Shown here in pieces: positions 9,140-18,175 of a stretch of DNA of 64,000 bases. The number at the start of each line of letters is the position of its first letter. The first letter of the stretch is position 1. The notes beneath the pieces are model-generated. The model did not search any database and was not told the DNA's origin. It saw only the letters and a program-made list of their open reading frames with translations. Origin of the DNA: a bacterium (GTDB taxonomy: Bacteria; UBP6; UBA1177); the NCBI GenBank assembly GCA_016290135.1, contig JAEESW010000004.1, forward strand, positions 54,243-118,242, written 5' to 3'. Position numbers and translations under genes: made by a program.

Positions 9140-11731
9140 ATGCCAGCAAAGACCGCGATGGAAAAAGCGATGGAAACGCCGGCTATGCGCCAGTATCTTG
9201 AAATGAAAAAGCGCTACAGTGATGCCATCCTCTTTTTCCGCATGGGGGACTTTTACGAAATGTTTTTCGACGATGCTGTCGAAGCTTCCGAGATCCTTGG
9301 AATAACGCTCACGAGCCGTCACAAAGACGCCGACATCCCTCTTGCGGGCGTGCCGTGGCATGCAGCGGATTTCTATATCAAAAAGCTCCTCGAAGCGGGG
9401 AAAAAAGTCGCGGTATGCGAGCAGGGCGACACCATGGACAGCACGAAAAAGACGATGGAACGCAGCGTCGTCCGCATCATGACGCCGGGGACTGTCGTTG
9501 AGGAAAGTTCGCTCAACGAAAACAGGAACAACTGGCTGATGTCGGTCTTTTTCAAAAAGAAGGACGCTTTTTTCTGCTGGGTGGATGTAAGCTGCGGAAA
9601 CGTGTTTTACGCTGTTTCGACCGAAGTTTCGGCTTCTGACATCATAGATCTGGTCGATCCGAGGGAGACTATTCTTTCGGAAGCTTCTTCTTTTGTCAAA
9701 GGCGAAGTGCTCGATCTCGAAAAATTTGACGACTGGGTTCCGTCGGCAACAGCGGCCGAATACCTTGAAAGCCTTTTGGGATGCACCTTTGACAAGAATG
9801 TTTTTGCAGCTTTGAAGCAGCTTCTTTTCTATCTCGATTCGCTCTATTTCGGCAACTTTCCGCCGCTCAGACTTCCGGTTGAATGGAAAAACAGCGACAC
9901 AGCATCGCTTGACTACAACACCGTTTCCAACCTTGAGCTTGAAAAAACGCTCATCGGAGGAGAAAGGGCAGGGTCTCTCCTCTGGGCGATAGACAGGACG
10001 CAGACCCCCATGGGAAAAAGGCTGCTTTCGGAAGTCATAAAAAATCCGCTGAAAAGCCGCGATAAGATCATTCTCAGACAGTGCTGTGTCGCTGCTTTGT
10101 CCGAAGATCCTGTGCTTTTGCGTGAAATAAGAAATCTTCTCGGAGAGATCAGAGATTTTGAGAGGATACTCAGCAGGATCCTTGTCAGAAGGGGAGGTCC
10201 GCGCGAAATATCCATGCTTGCGGCATCGCTGCTTCAGGCGGTGAAACTTCGTTCTTACATCATGAGCATGCCTGAAAAAATGCCCTTTTTTGCTTCAGAC
10301 GAGCCTTTGGAACTCAGTGAAGAGCAGATCGTTTCTTGGCAGAAGCGTTTTCTGGAGGATGCTCCGCTTCTCTACAGGGAAGGCGGTTTCGTGAATGCCG
10401 ATTTTTCCCCCGAAGTTTTTGAACTTTCCGATTTTATCCACAATTCGCGCTCCCATATCGTTGCGCTTGAGACAAGAGAGCGCGAAAAAACGAAGATCCC
10501 CACGTTGAAAGTGGGTTTTACCAAAGTTTTCGGATACTATTTCGAGATCAGCAAGCGTTTTGAAAAGCAGGTTCCCGACTATTTCATCAGAAAGCAGACA
10601 ACGGTCAACACGGAACGCTATTTTACGGCGGAACTCAAGGAACTTGAGGAAAAGATATCATCGGCAAAAGACCGTCTGACAGCGCTTGAACTCAAGATCC
10701 TCGACGATACGGTGAGTGAGATCGCCTCGTTCAAAAACGACATCCTTTCAGTCGCAAAGTTTGTTGCCTGGGCCGATCTTTTCGGCGGACTCGCGAAACT
10801 TGCGGTCGAGAAAAACTACTGTCGCCCCGAGATAAAGGACGAAGAAGGGATCGAGATAGTCGACGGCAGACATCCCGTTGTCGAAGCGTGCCTCAAAGAC
10901 GCGAGATATGTTCCGGCAAGCGTTTCGATAGGTTCGGGAAACAGGCGTTTCTGCCTTGTCACCGGTCCCAACATGGGCGGTAAATCGACTTTGATGCGAA
11001 TGACTGCGCTCATCGTTTTGCTTGCGCAGACCGGCAGTTTCGTTCCCGCTGAAAGCGCGAAAATAGGGATCGTTGACGCGATTTTTACCCGTGTCGGGGC
11101 GAGCGACAACCTTTCAAAGGGGGAATCGACTTTCCTTGTTGAAATGAAGGAGACAGCGTCGATCCTCAATGCCGCGACCGAAAGATCGCTCATAATCCTT
11201 GACGAGATAGGGCGCGGAACGGGAACTTACGACGGCATCAGCCTTGCCCGCGCGATCGCTGAATACATCATAACCAGGATCAACGCGACGACCCTTTTCG
11301 CAACGCATTACCACATCCTGACCGAGCTTGCCGAAGACTTTGAGCAGGTGGCGAATTTCCACATGACAGTCAGAGAATACGCCGGAAAGATGCGCTTCCT
11401 CTATCAGATGGAGGAGGGCGGCAGCAGCAGGAGTTTCGGCGTCGAAGTGGCAAAACTCACCGACATGCCGAAAGAAGTCATCAAAAACGCCGAAAAGATC
11501 CTCAAAAAAATGGAGGGTTTTGACCGCAGGATGCGATTCGAAAACGGCTCGATGCTTCAGACCGACATTTTTTCGATGGCGGAGGAGCAGAATAAAAGTG
11601 TTGTTCCGGAATATCTTCGCGAGATCGAGAAAACTTTAAGGCGTATCGATCCAGAAAAGATAAATCCTCGTGAAGCGATGAATGTGGTTTTTCAATTATT
11701 TGATATCATTAAGGAAAACGATGATGAATAG
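9140..11731 (+). CDS. mutS: DNA mismatch repair protein MutS
   Basis: Recognises mismatches and recruits MutL. The N-terminal mismatch-reading motif GDFYEMFFDDA contains the F-x-E pair at residues ~38-40. The connector, lever and clamp regions follow. The C-terminal ATPase has Walker A GPNMGGKST (near residue 612), the MutS signature around ARVGASDNLSKGESTF-like residues, Walker B SLIILDEIGRGTGTYDG, and TLFATHYH. Length 863 matches MutS1. The dimer-forming HTH tail lies in the last ~50 residues. GGAG precedes the ATG. No mutL is seen in the window. Confidence 0.95.
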   Translation: MPAKTAMEKAMETPAMRQYLEMKKRYSDAILFFRMGDFYEMFFDDAVEASEILGITLTSRHKDADIPLAGVPWHAADFYIKKLLEAGKKVAVCEQGDTMDSTKKTMERSVVRIMTPGTVVEESSLNENRNNWLMSVFFKKKDAFFCWVDVSCGNVFYAVSTEVSASDIIDLVDPRETILSEASSFVKGEVLDLEKFDDWVPSATAAEYLESLLGCTFDKNVFAALKQLLFYLDSLYFGNFPPLRLPVEWKNSDTASLDYNTVSNLELEKTLIGGERAGSLLWAIDRTQTPMGKRLLSEVIKNPLKSRDKIILRQCCVAALSEDPVLLREIRNLLGEIRDFERILSRILVRRGGPREISMLAASLLQAVKLRSYIMSMPEKMPFFASDEPLELSEEQIVSWQKRFLEDAPLLYREGGFVNADFSPEVFELSDFIHNSRSHIVALETREREKTKIPTLKVGFTKVFGYYFEISKRFEKQVPDYFIRKQTTVNTERYFTAELKELEEKISSAKDRLTALELKILDDTVSEIASFKNDILSVAKFVAWADLFGGLAKLAVEKNYCRPEIKDEEGIEIVDGRHPVVEACLKDARYVPASVSIGSGNRRFCLVTGPNMGGKSTLMRMTALIVLLAQTGSFVPAESAKIGIVDAIFTRVGASDNLSKGESTFLVEMKETASILNAATERSLIILDEIGRGTGTYDGISLARAIAEYIITRINATTLFATHYHILTELAEDFEQVANFHMTVREYAGKMRFLYQMEEGGSSRSFGVEVAKLTDMPKEVIKNAEKILKKMEGFDRRMRFENGSMLQTDIFSMAEEQNKSVVPEYLREIEKTLRRIDPEKINPREAMNVVFQLFDIIKENDDE

Positions 11732-11751
11732 TTTGCGGCAGGATCCGTTTT

Positions 11752-11955
11752 TCAGCCGATAAACTTATATCCGTTTTCTTCTATCACTTTGCGGACAGCA
11801 GCTTCGTCAAATTCTCCCGAAAGGGTAAGAACGGCTTCTCCTTTTTCGTGGCTCGTTGTTGCGCTTTGGATGAATGGAAGCTCTTCGAGCACTTTTTTGA
11901 CTCTCGCTTCGCAGTGTTTGCACATCATTCCTTCGATCTTTACTGTCTTTTCCAT
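11752..11955 (-). CDS. Possible separately translated CopZ-like copper chaperone (internal start in copA)
   Basis: Inside copA and in the same frame, an ATG at 11955 is preceded by AAGGAG (11963-11968 on the other strand) at a spacing of 7 bases. Translation from it would give a 67-residue HMA protein ([15 protein letters not shown]...), which is the size and layout of free CopZ chaperones. The sequence shows the site and the complete domain; that it is used is inferred. E. coli copA is known to yield a free metal-binding domain by programmed frameshifting, so a dual product would have precedent by a different route. Confidence 0.45.
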   Translation of the reverse strand: MEKTVKIEGMMCKHCEARVKKVLEELPFIQSATTSHEKGEAVLTLSGEFDEAAVRKVIEENGYKFIG

Positions 11956-14253
11956 TTTTTCACTCCTTTTTTTACCAAAGTTTTCAGATATTTCCCGATT
12001 TAGTTCGTCCATAGAAAATCCTTCTGTTTTCAGACGTTTATCGTGATTGGTGCTGTATATTTTGAAAAGATTTATTCTGAGGGCGTTCATACAGACGGTA
12101 AAACTTGAAAGGCTCATCGCCGCGGCACCTATCATGGGGTTCATTTTCCAAGAGAAAAGCCCTGCTGCAAGCGGGATGCAGATCACATTGTAAAAAAATG
12201 CCCAAAAAAGATTTTCATGAATATTTTTAAGGGTCTTTCTGCTTAAACGAATGGCTGCGGCGGCATCTGCGAGAGAGCTGTTCATCAAAACGATGGACGC
12301 ACTTTCTATCGCAATGTCTGTCCCCGCGCCTATCGCAATGCCTGTATCAGCCTTTGTGAGTGCGGGGGAATCGTTGATCCCGTCACCTATGAAAGCCACT
12401 TTTCCGTATTTCTGCATCATAACGACCGCCTCGGCTTTTTCTTCGGGGAGGACTCCCGCAATGATCCCGTCAACTCCCGCTTCTCTGCCTATCGCAAGAG
12501 CAGTGCGTTCGTTGTCGCCTGTGAGCATTACTACTTTGAGTCCCATTTTGTGAAACTGGGAGACAGCGTCCGCAGAATCATGTTTTATAGAGTCTGCCGC
12601 TGCGATGACACCTAAAAGATTTCCGTTTTCGGCAAAGTAGAGCGGCGTTTTGCCTTCAACGGCCAATTTTTTGCCAAAAGCATCAATGTTTTCAGAAGTT
12701 TTTACAAAATCAGAGATATATTTTCCGCTTCCGCCGCGAAAGATGCTCTCTCCGATCCGTGCTTCGACGCCGTTTCCCGGAAGAGTGCGGAAACCGGTCG
12801 TTTCAAGAGCCTTTATTCCCAAGGATCCAGCCTTTTTTATTATTGCTTTTGCCAAGGGATGCTCGCTTTTTCCTTCAAGCGAGAAGGCTTTCTGCAAAAG
12901 GTCGTTTTCAGTGATCCCTCCGTTCGGGACAATGTCCGTGACTACAGGTTCTCCCGAAGTTATAGTCCCCGTTTTGTCGAGTGCGACGATCGCCGTTTTT
13001 CCTGCTGATTCAAGAGCTTCGCCGCTTTTGAAAAGGATCCCGTTTTTGGCACCCGCACCGCTTCCGACCATTATTGCGACAGGTGTTGCCAGGCCTAAAG
13101 CACAGGGGCACGAAATTACGAGGACAGATATTGCCCTTGCTAGAGAAAACGCGATAGTTTCTCCGGCAATGAGCCAGCCTGCGCACACGATCAGAGCGAT
13201 TATGATTACGGCCGGAACGAACCAAGCCGAAACTTTGTCCGCGATCCTCGCTATAGGAGCTTTCGTTGCGGCGGCATCCGAAACAAGGCGGATGATGCGT
13301 GCCAAAGCGGTGTCTTCGCCGACTTTTGTCGCCCGGCAGGTGAGATGCCCTGTCTGATTTATGGTCGCTGCACTCACATTCGAGCCTTCGCTTTTGTCGA
13401 CAGGGACCGATTCTCCAGTCAGAGCCGATTCATCGACTGAACTTGCGCCTGAAATGACGACTCCGTCGACCGGGATCTTTTCACCAGGACGGACGATAAA
13501 AATGTCTCCGACCTTCACTTCCTCGGCTTTTACTTCTGTTTCAGCGCCGTTTTTAACGAGTGTCGCTTTGACCGGAGCGAGTTTGATGAGCCCTTTGAGA
13601 GCATTCGTCGTTTTCCCTTTCGATATCGCTTCAAGCATCTTTCCGACCGTGATCAATGCCGGGATCATAGCCGCAGATTCGAAATAGAGCTGGTCGTGAT
13701 AAAGTTCAGCACATTCAGGATGGTCTGCGAAAATCAGGCAGAGCACATAAAAACTCCAGCCGAAAGAGACACTTGATCCGAGCGCAACAAGAGTATCCAT
13801 ATTCGGCGCGCCGTGGAAGACCGAGCGGAAACCGCTTGTGAAAAATTTCTGGTTTATAACCATGACGATTGCCGCGAGGATCATCTGGATCAAGGCAAGG
13901 TGTTTGTGCGAAAGCTCCTCGGGAAGCGGCAGACCCAGCATGTGGTGCCCCATCGTGATGTACATTAAAACAATGAGAAAAATCACGGATGAGAGTAGTC
14001 TTTTTTTGAGTTTCGGCGTTTCGGTATCTTTCAGAATATTGTCGTCCGGATCATTTCCTTTCGGTTTCGCGCTGTATCCCGCATCAACGACTGCTTTGAT
14101 GACCGCTTCATCAGAAGCCGAGCCTTCGACCCCCATCGAATTCGTGAGGAGACTCACGCTTACAGATTCAACTCCTTCAACTTTTGACACAGCCTTTTCG
14201 ACACGCGCCTGACACGCCGCGCAGCTCATTCCTGTAACAGTATAGTGTTTCAT
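11752..14253 (-). CDS. copA: Copper-translocating P1B-ATPase with C-terminal CopZ-like domain
   Basis: Exports Cu(I) from the cytoplasm. Domains in order: an N-terminal HMA domain with [15 protein letters not shown] (CxxC at residues ~10-13); the P1B membrane region; the actuator motif LTGESVPV; the CPC transport motif in [13 protein letters not shown]; the phosphorylated Asp in [13 protein letters not shown]; and [10 protein letters not shown]. After the last membrane pair a ~30-residue linker leads to a second HMA domain, [18 protein letters not shown] metal-binding domain at the C-terminus is unusual for CopA. The gene overlaps the preceding DUF3795 gene by ATGA and is the last of a four-gene overlapping operon. 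A strong internal ribosome binding site precedes the last domain (see separate entry). Confidence 0.92.
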   Translation of the reverse strand: MKHYTVTGMSCAACQARVEKAVSKVEGVESVSVSLLTNSMGVEGSASDEAVIKAVVDAGYSAKPKGNDPDDNILKDTETPKLKKRLLSSVIFLIVLMYITMGHHMLGLPLPEELSHKHLALIQMILAAIVMVINQKFFTSGFRSVFHGAPNMDTLVALGSSVSFGWSFYVLCLIFADHPECAELYHDQLYFESAAMIPALITVGKMLEAISKGKTTNALKGLIKLAPVKATLVKNGAETEVKAEEVKVGDIFIVRPGEKIPVDGVVISGASSVDESALTGESVPVDKSEGSNVSAATINQTGHLTCRATKVGEDTALARIIRLVSDAAATKAPIARIADKVSAWFVPAVIIIALIVCAGWLIAGETIAFSLARAISVLVISCPCALGLATPVAIMVGSGAGAKNGILFKSGEALESAGKTAIVALDKTGTITSGEPVVTDIVPNGGITENDLLQKAFSLEGKSEHPLAKAIIKKAGSLGIKALETTGFRTLPGNGVEARIGESIFRGGSGKYISDFVKTSENIDAFGKKLAVEGKTPLYFAENGNLLGVIAAADSIKHDSADAVSQFHKMGLKVVMLTGDNERTALAIGREAGVDGIIAGVLPEEKAEAVVMMQKYGKVAFIGDGINDSPALTKADTGIAIGAGTDIAIESASIVLMNSSLADAAAAIRLSRKTLKNIHENLFWAFFYNVICIPLAAGLFSWKMNPMIGAAAMSLSSFTVCMNALRINLFKIYSTNHDKRLKTEGFSMDELNREISENFGKKRSEKMEKTVKIEGMMCKHCEARVKKVLEELPFIQSATTSHEKGEAVLTLSGEFDEAAVRKVIEENGYKFIG

Positions 14254-14585
14254 GAAGACCTCTTTTTTTTCAAATTCTTCAAAACATCAGGATTGTTCGC
14301 GGTAATGACTCCGAGAGTTTGGCATTCTTCCATTTCCCGGCAGTCGCCGCATGTCGTAAAACCTTTTTGTATAGCGCATTTGCGGACAGCGCAGAGATTT
14401 TCACAGTAAAAGGTTTTGATCCCTTCGGTGCGGCATCCTGTGCAGTTGATGTGCTCTGGGAGAATTGTGGCGTGATTCAGTTCGCTCCAGAGTTTCGCCG
14501 TTTTCTCGCGCAATGAATCATCGTTGTTTTTTGTCGCGATATATGCGTCGCACTTTTCGCAGTCAAGGCCGCAGTAACCGATCAT
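14250..14585 (-). CDS. DUF3795 cysteine-rich protein
   Basis: A 111-residue protein with eleven Cys in CxxxC/CxxC arrangements: [19 protein letters not shown] at the start, [18 protein letters not shown] and [12 protein letters not shown]. This is the pattern of the DUF3795 family, whose members probably bind zinc or an iron-sulfur cluster; the function is unknown. It sits between nudC (22-base overlap) and copA (ATGA overlap), so it is translated with them. A role linked to metal handling is suggested only by the neighbour. Confidence 0.75.
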   Translation of the reverse strand: MIGYCGLDCEKCDAYIATKNNDDSLREKTAKLWSELNHATILPEHINCTGCRTEGIKTFYCENLCAVRKCAIQKGFTTCGDCREMEECQTLGVITANNPDVLKNLKKKRSS

Positions 14586-15405
14586 GGATTTTTCCCTCTT
14601 TAAACATCTTCATCATTTCGTTGGTTAAGCTGATACTGTCCGGCTGCAGCTCGATCTCATCGCGTTTGAGCCACTGCGCGGACTTCAGTTCGTTTTCATC
14701 AAGGCGGATCTTGTTATCGCCGTCGGCTTCGCAGAAAAAACCGACTAAAATATCCTGCGCGATTCCCCACGGCTGCGATTTGTAGTAGCGGATATTTTTA
14801 ACTTTTATGCCGGTCTCTTCCATCACTTCGCGGGCCACGGTCTGCTCAAAAGTTTCGCCGATCTCGGTGAATCCGGCGACGAGAGCGTTGTGGTTGTATC
14901 CGTTGCGATATCTCGTGACCAGAAGGGAGTCGCTTTTTGTGACTGCCACGATGACGGCCGGATTTATGCGGGGATAGACGGTGTTTCCGCATTTTTTACA
15001 GACAAGAGCGCGTTCGGTTTCGGAAAATGAAAGTTCTGCCGCGCACCTTCCGCAGAAGCGGTTGTCCGTGTACCAGCGCCACAAGTGATACGCCGTAAAT
15101 GCGACAAGAAGATCGGCATTTCCGCAGGTTCCGCGCAGCTCACGCAAGCCCTGATAGCAAAAACCTGCGAGCGAAATTTCATCCTGAGTTAAGTCTAAAA
15201 AATAGCGTTTTTCGTCCACGGAAAAGAGGTAAATTATTTTTTCTGTTGCCGGCGAATTTTTTGCAGTTGGAAACAAAAGAGAGTCGCCTTCCGCTTTGAC
15301 GAGGATCTCACCGTTTTTGTTGAAATACAGAATAAAATCAGTCTCTTGAGGCTTGAGATTTTTAAAGGCGATATCGAATTTACTCGGACCAATGTCCTGG
15401 ATCAT
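14563..15405 (-). CDS. nudC: NAD+ diphosphatase / deNADding Nudix hydrolase NudC
   Basis: Hydrolyses NAD(H) to NMN and AMP and can remove NAD caps from RNA. Residues ~110-145 form the zinc ribbon (FCGRCAAELS ... CKKCGNTVYPRI). The Nudix box follows as GFTEIGETFEQTVAREVMEE plus TGI, and the NudC-specific SQPW motif appears in YYKSQPWGIAQDI. The family's usual SQPWPFPxS is partly changed to SQPWGIAQ. Length 280 is normal. It overlaps the cat-like gene by ATGA upstream and DUF3795 downstream. Confidence 0.88.
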   Translation of the reverse strand: MIQDIGPSKFDIAFKNLKPQETDFILYFNKNGEILVKAEGDSLLFPTAKNSPATEKIIYLFSVDEKRYFLDLTQDEISLAGFCYQGLRELRGTCGNADLLVAFTAYHLWRWYTDNRFCGRCAAELSFSETERALVCKKCGNTVYPRINPAVIVAVTKSDSLLVTRYRNGYNHNALVAGFTEIGETFEQTVAREVMEETGIKVKNIRYYKSQPWGIAQDILVGFFCEADGDNKIRLDENELKSAQWLKRDEIELQPDSISLTNEMMKMFKEGKIHDRLLRP

Positions 15406-16031
15406 GATTTTATCCTCAAACCTTCTATCTCTTTCTGCAGCTGTTCAAGAAATCTTGCCGCGTCCCCGCCGTCCATCTGGACATGGTGGAACTGGAAAGA
15501 GACCGGCAGCGTGGTTTTGAAGAAGCCTTTCCGGTATCTTCCCCACATCACCATCGGATTGCTGAATTTATCGGTGTATTGATTTATGATGTAGTCGAGT
15601 TCCGTCTGTATCATCGCCGATGTTCCGATGATCATACACCCTTCAAGATAACTGCTTCTGCACTCGTCAGCAGTTTTGACTGTAAGTTTAAGATAGTCGC
15701 TGTTAAACTGCCGCAGATCATCCGAAAACGGAATGTCGCAGGAGTTGATTCCGCCTTTGACGTTTCTTACGACGACATTGACTGCGAGCGTGTCATACCG
15801 GAAGAGTTTTCCTCTTTCCGGCAGCGTGTAGAATTCCTTCATTCCGCTTGCAGCTCTGACTATGCACCAGCACATCAGCGTATTGAACTTTATACCGCTT
15901 CTGCCGCTCACTTTGAGCAGGCGGCTCACATCCATCGTTTTTACCAAAGTCACCATCGGCACAGGTGCCGTCATCCAGAGCCTGAAGGCTTCGGAACGGC
16001 TGCTTTCCTTGGGATCTATTTCTGTTTTCAT
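15402..16031 (-). CDS. Chloramphenicol acetyltransferase-like protein (CatA family)
   Basis: A 209-residue trimeric-type acetyltransferase, close to the 213-219 residues of CatA enzymes. The catalytic motif HHxxxDG is present near the end as FQFHHVQMDGGDAARFL. The family's central NxxxMCWCI-like helix (KFNTLMCWCIVRAA) and the FPxF-like strands are recognisable. Many chromosomal members acetylate unknown acceptors, so resistance should not be assumed. I chose ATG 16031 with AGGGGT upstream; the ATG at 16052 adds seven residues. It is first in the overlapping cat-nudC-DUF3795-copA operon. Confidence 0.75.
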   Translation of the reverse strand: MKTEIDPKESSRSEAFRLWMTAPVPMVTLVKTMDVSRLLKVSGRSGIKFNTLMCWCIVRAASGMKEFYTLPERGKLFRYDTLAVNVVVRNVKGGINSCDIPFSDDLRQFNSDYLKLTVKTADECRSSYLEGCMIIGTSAMIQTELDYIINQYTDKFSNPMVMWGRYRKGFFKTTLPVSFQFHHVQMDGGDAARFLEQLQKEIEGLRIKS

Positions 16032-16126
16032 TGGAACCCCTGAATAAAACATCCGAAAAACGACCGATATTTTAACGATTTTTCAGTTGATTGGAATATT
16101 TCCCTGCGGCTTGTGTACGAACTAAT

Positions 16127-17698
16127 TTATTCTATAAAGTATTGCTGCTCTGCTTTAGATTTAGATGATTCTTGAATTGACCGGATTCTTTCTTTTGTTT
16201 CTTCCGACAGATTGTCGCAGCCATAGAATGCAAAATCACCGATTTTTTTAACAGAATCCGGAATGACGACAGAAACAAGACTGCTGCAACCAGAAAATGC
16301 ACTTTCATCGATTTCCGTAACAGATTCAGGAATAACTAGGGAAACAAGGCCGGAGCACTCTCCAAATGCGCTGGAACCGATTCTTTTTACGGAATTCGGA
16401 ATAACTATGGAAGTAAGAGAAGTCTGACCATGAAATGCAAGCCAATCGATCACCTTAACGGAATCCGGTATTACTGTGTTCGCGCAGCCGCAGATCAGTT
16501 TGTTGGTTTTTGTTTCAATTATAGCATTACAGTTGTTTCTGGAATCGTATTTCGGATTGTTTTTGTCTACAATTATAGAAGTCAGTTTTCTGCAATTACA
16601 AAATGGGTCGGGACCGATTTTCGTAACGGAATCGGGAATAACTATGGATGTGAGGCTGCAGCCTAAAAAAGCATAACCATTAATTCTCTTAACGGAATTC
16701 GGGATAACTATTGAAGTGAGGTTTGTACAGTTGCTAAATGCACTCCAATCGATTTCCGTAACGGAATTTGAGATATTTACCGAGGTAAGACTTGTGCACC
16801 CCCAAAATGCATTTTCACCGATTTTCGTAACGGAGTTTGGAATAACTATTGAAGTGAGTCCGGAACATTTAACGAATGCATTATCACCGATTTTTTTAAC
16901 TGAATCCGGTATGACAGTGCCTGCGCAACCGCAGATCAATTTTTTGCTTTTTGTTTCAATTACTGCATTACAGTTGTCTCTGGAATCATATTTCGGGTTA
17001 TTTTTATCTACGGTGATCGATGTCAGGTTTACACAATTGCTGAAAGCATCTTCGCCGATTTCTGTAACGGAATCAGAAAATACAACAGAGGTGAGACTAG
17101 TACAGCCGGAAAAAGCATACTCGCCAATCTCCTTAACTGATTCCGGGATAACTACGGAAGTGAGACTTGTGCAGCCCATAAATGCATAGTTACCGATTTT
17201 TGTTGCACACTTCGAAATAACAACGGAAGCAAGAGTTGTGCTGTCCTTAAAGGCCGAATCATCAATTATCTTTACGGAATCGGGAATAACTATTGAAGTA
17301 AGCCCGATGCAGTCACCGAATGCTCTGGAACCGATTTCTGTAACGGAATTAGGGATATCTATGGAAGTGAGTCTAGCACAGCCTGTAAATGCAAAATCGT
17401 TGATTTTCTTAACGGATTTTGGAATAACGACGGATGAGAGTGTTTTACACAAAGTAAATGCACGTTCTCCGATTTCTGTTAAAGAATCAGGAAGAACGAT
17501 TGAAGTGAGTGTTTCGCTGTCGCGAAAACCATTTTTATCAATAATTCTTTCCACTGGTTTTTTTAGTTTTATAACTCCTTTGCCGTCCGCAAAATCGTGG
17601 GAAAAGGCTTCTTTCGCAATCCAATTGTTAAATTTTTTATTGGATAATTTTTTGGAACTTTCATAACAAATAGTTATCGACAATGTTTCTGTTTCCAT
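16127..17698 (-). CDS. BspA-type leucine-rich repeat protein
   Basis: A 523-residue protein built of about eighteen ~23-residue repeats of the TpLRR/LRR_5 type, consensus like LTSIVIPDSVTEIGxxAFxxC. Two copies of a ~50-residue insert (VDKNNPKYDSR, then NLICGCAxTVIPDSV) interrupt the array at residues ~225 and ~380, showing internal duplication. Such proteins are common in host-associated anaerobes, where many are surface adhesins. This one has no signal peptide or anchor: it starts METETLSITICYE, so it may stay in the cytoplasm or be a modular copy. AGGAG precedes the start at a good distance. It stands alone, divergent from the Abi-like gene. Confidence 0.8.
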   Translation of the reverse strand: METETLSITICYESSKKLSNKKFNNWIAKEAFSHDFADGKGVIKLKKPVERIIDKNGFRDSETLTSIVLPDSLTEIGERAFTLCKTLSSVVIPKSVKKINDFAFTGCARLTSIDIPNSVTEIGSRAFGDCIGLTSIVIPDSVKIIDDSAFKDSTTLASVVISKCATKIGNYAFMGCTSLTSVVIPESVKEIGEYAFSGCTSLTSVVFSDSVTEIGEDAFSNCVNLTSITVDKNNPKYDSRDNCNAVIETKSKKLICGCAGTVIPDSVKKIGDNAFVKCSGLTSIVIPNSVTKIGENAFWGCTSLTSVNISNSVTEIDWSAFSNCTNLTSIVIPNSVKRINGYAFLGCSLTSIVIPDSVTKIGPDPFCNCRKLTSIIVDKNNPKYDSRNNCNAIIETKTNKLICGCANTVIPDSVKVIDWLAFHGQTSLTSIVIPNSVKRIGSSAFGECSGLVSLVIPESVTEIDESAFSGCSSLVSVVIPDSVKKIGDFAFYGCDNLSEETKERIRSIQESSKSKAEQQYFIE

Positions 17699-18038
17699 TC
17701 TGATCTCCTAAAAAATTAAAAATAAAAAGGCTTTTTTTCTGTTTTTCTACCATTTTTTACATAGCGGAAGCATCGTAGTAAAATTTTAGAAAAAGTCCAG
17801 AAAATCAGATGAGTTGGTTTCAGCAGATTGCGTTTTTTGCAGTAACCGCGCTTGCTTCGACCAAGATTGGCAACCAATATAACAAATGCAGAATTCTTAT
17901 GCTGTGATTTTAAAATAAGAAGCACTTTTTATCTTTTAAGCTATAATAATTTCTTCTATAATTTTATTTTTAATTTCAAAAATCTTTATTATAATATTTG
18001 CCGTTCCTTTGTTGATTGCAAATAGAATAGAAACCGAC
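17699..18038. other. AT-rich divergent intergenic region
   Basis: This is the first part of a 477-base gap between the LRR gene and the Abi-like gene. It is very AT-rich. A TATAAT at 17990-17995 could be the -10 box of a rightward promoter firing into the structured element, but no clear -35 box was found. A small open frame on the minus strand (17716-17925) shows no recognisable protein features. Confidence 0.4.
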
Positions 18039-18162
18039 GTTTTTGCGACAAGTAAAAACTGTTGGGGGTAAAAAAGCGACTGCCACGGTCCCTGGCACTG
18101 CCGAAACAGGAGAAGGGATACCGTGGCTTACAAGGAGAATGTTATAAGAAATTTTTTGTAAG
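18039..18162 (+). ncRNA. Multi-hairpin structured element upstream of Abi-like gene
   Basis: Three inverted repeats lie in a row just before the Abi-like gene. Hairpin 1: GTTTTT/AAAAAC (18039-18059). Hairpin 2: GCCACGGTCCCT (18082-18093) pairs with AGGG plus ACCGTGGC (18114-18127), a 12-bp stem with a 2-base bulge and a 20-base loop. Hairpin 3: CTTACAA/TTGTAAG (18127-18162). AGGAGAA occurs twice (18108-18114, 18133-18139). This is the only GC-rich part of an otherwise AT-rich gap. It may be a small RNA acting with the HEPN protein, or a 5' leader controlling its translation. Structure is seen in the sequence; function is inferred. Confidence 0.5.
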
Positions 18163-18175
18163 TCAAGGATAAATT

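Noticed and set aside
12650..13357. A 235-codon frame opposite copA
   Set aside because: Antisense to the ATPase core motifs; low-complexity composition.
15402..16031. A chloramphenicol resistance gene
   Set aside because: The CatA motif is present, but the operon context is metabolic and chromosomal CatA-like proteins often have other substrates; resistance is not claimed.
17716..17925. A 69-codon minus-strand frame in the LRR/Abi gap
   Set aside because: No ribosome binding site of note and no recognisable features; likely chance in AT-rich DNA.
18128..18162. A minimal leader peptide (ATG TTA TAA) within hairpin 3
   Set aside because: The AGGAG is too close to this ATG and two codons are too short to support; mentioned only as a curiosity.
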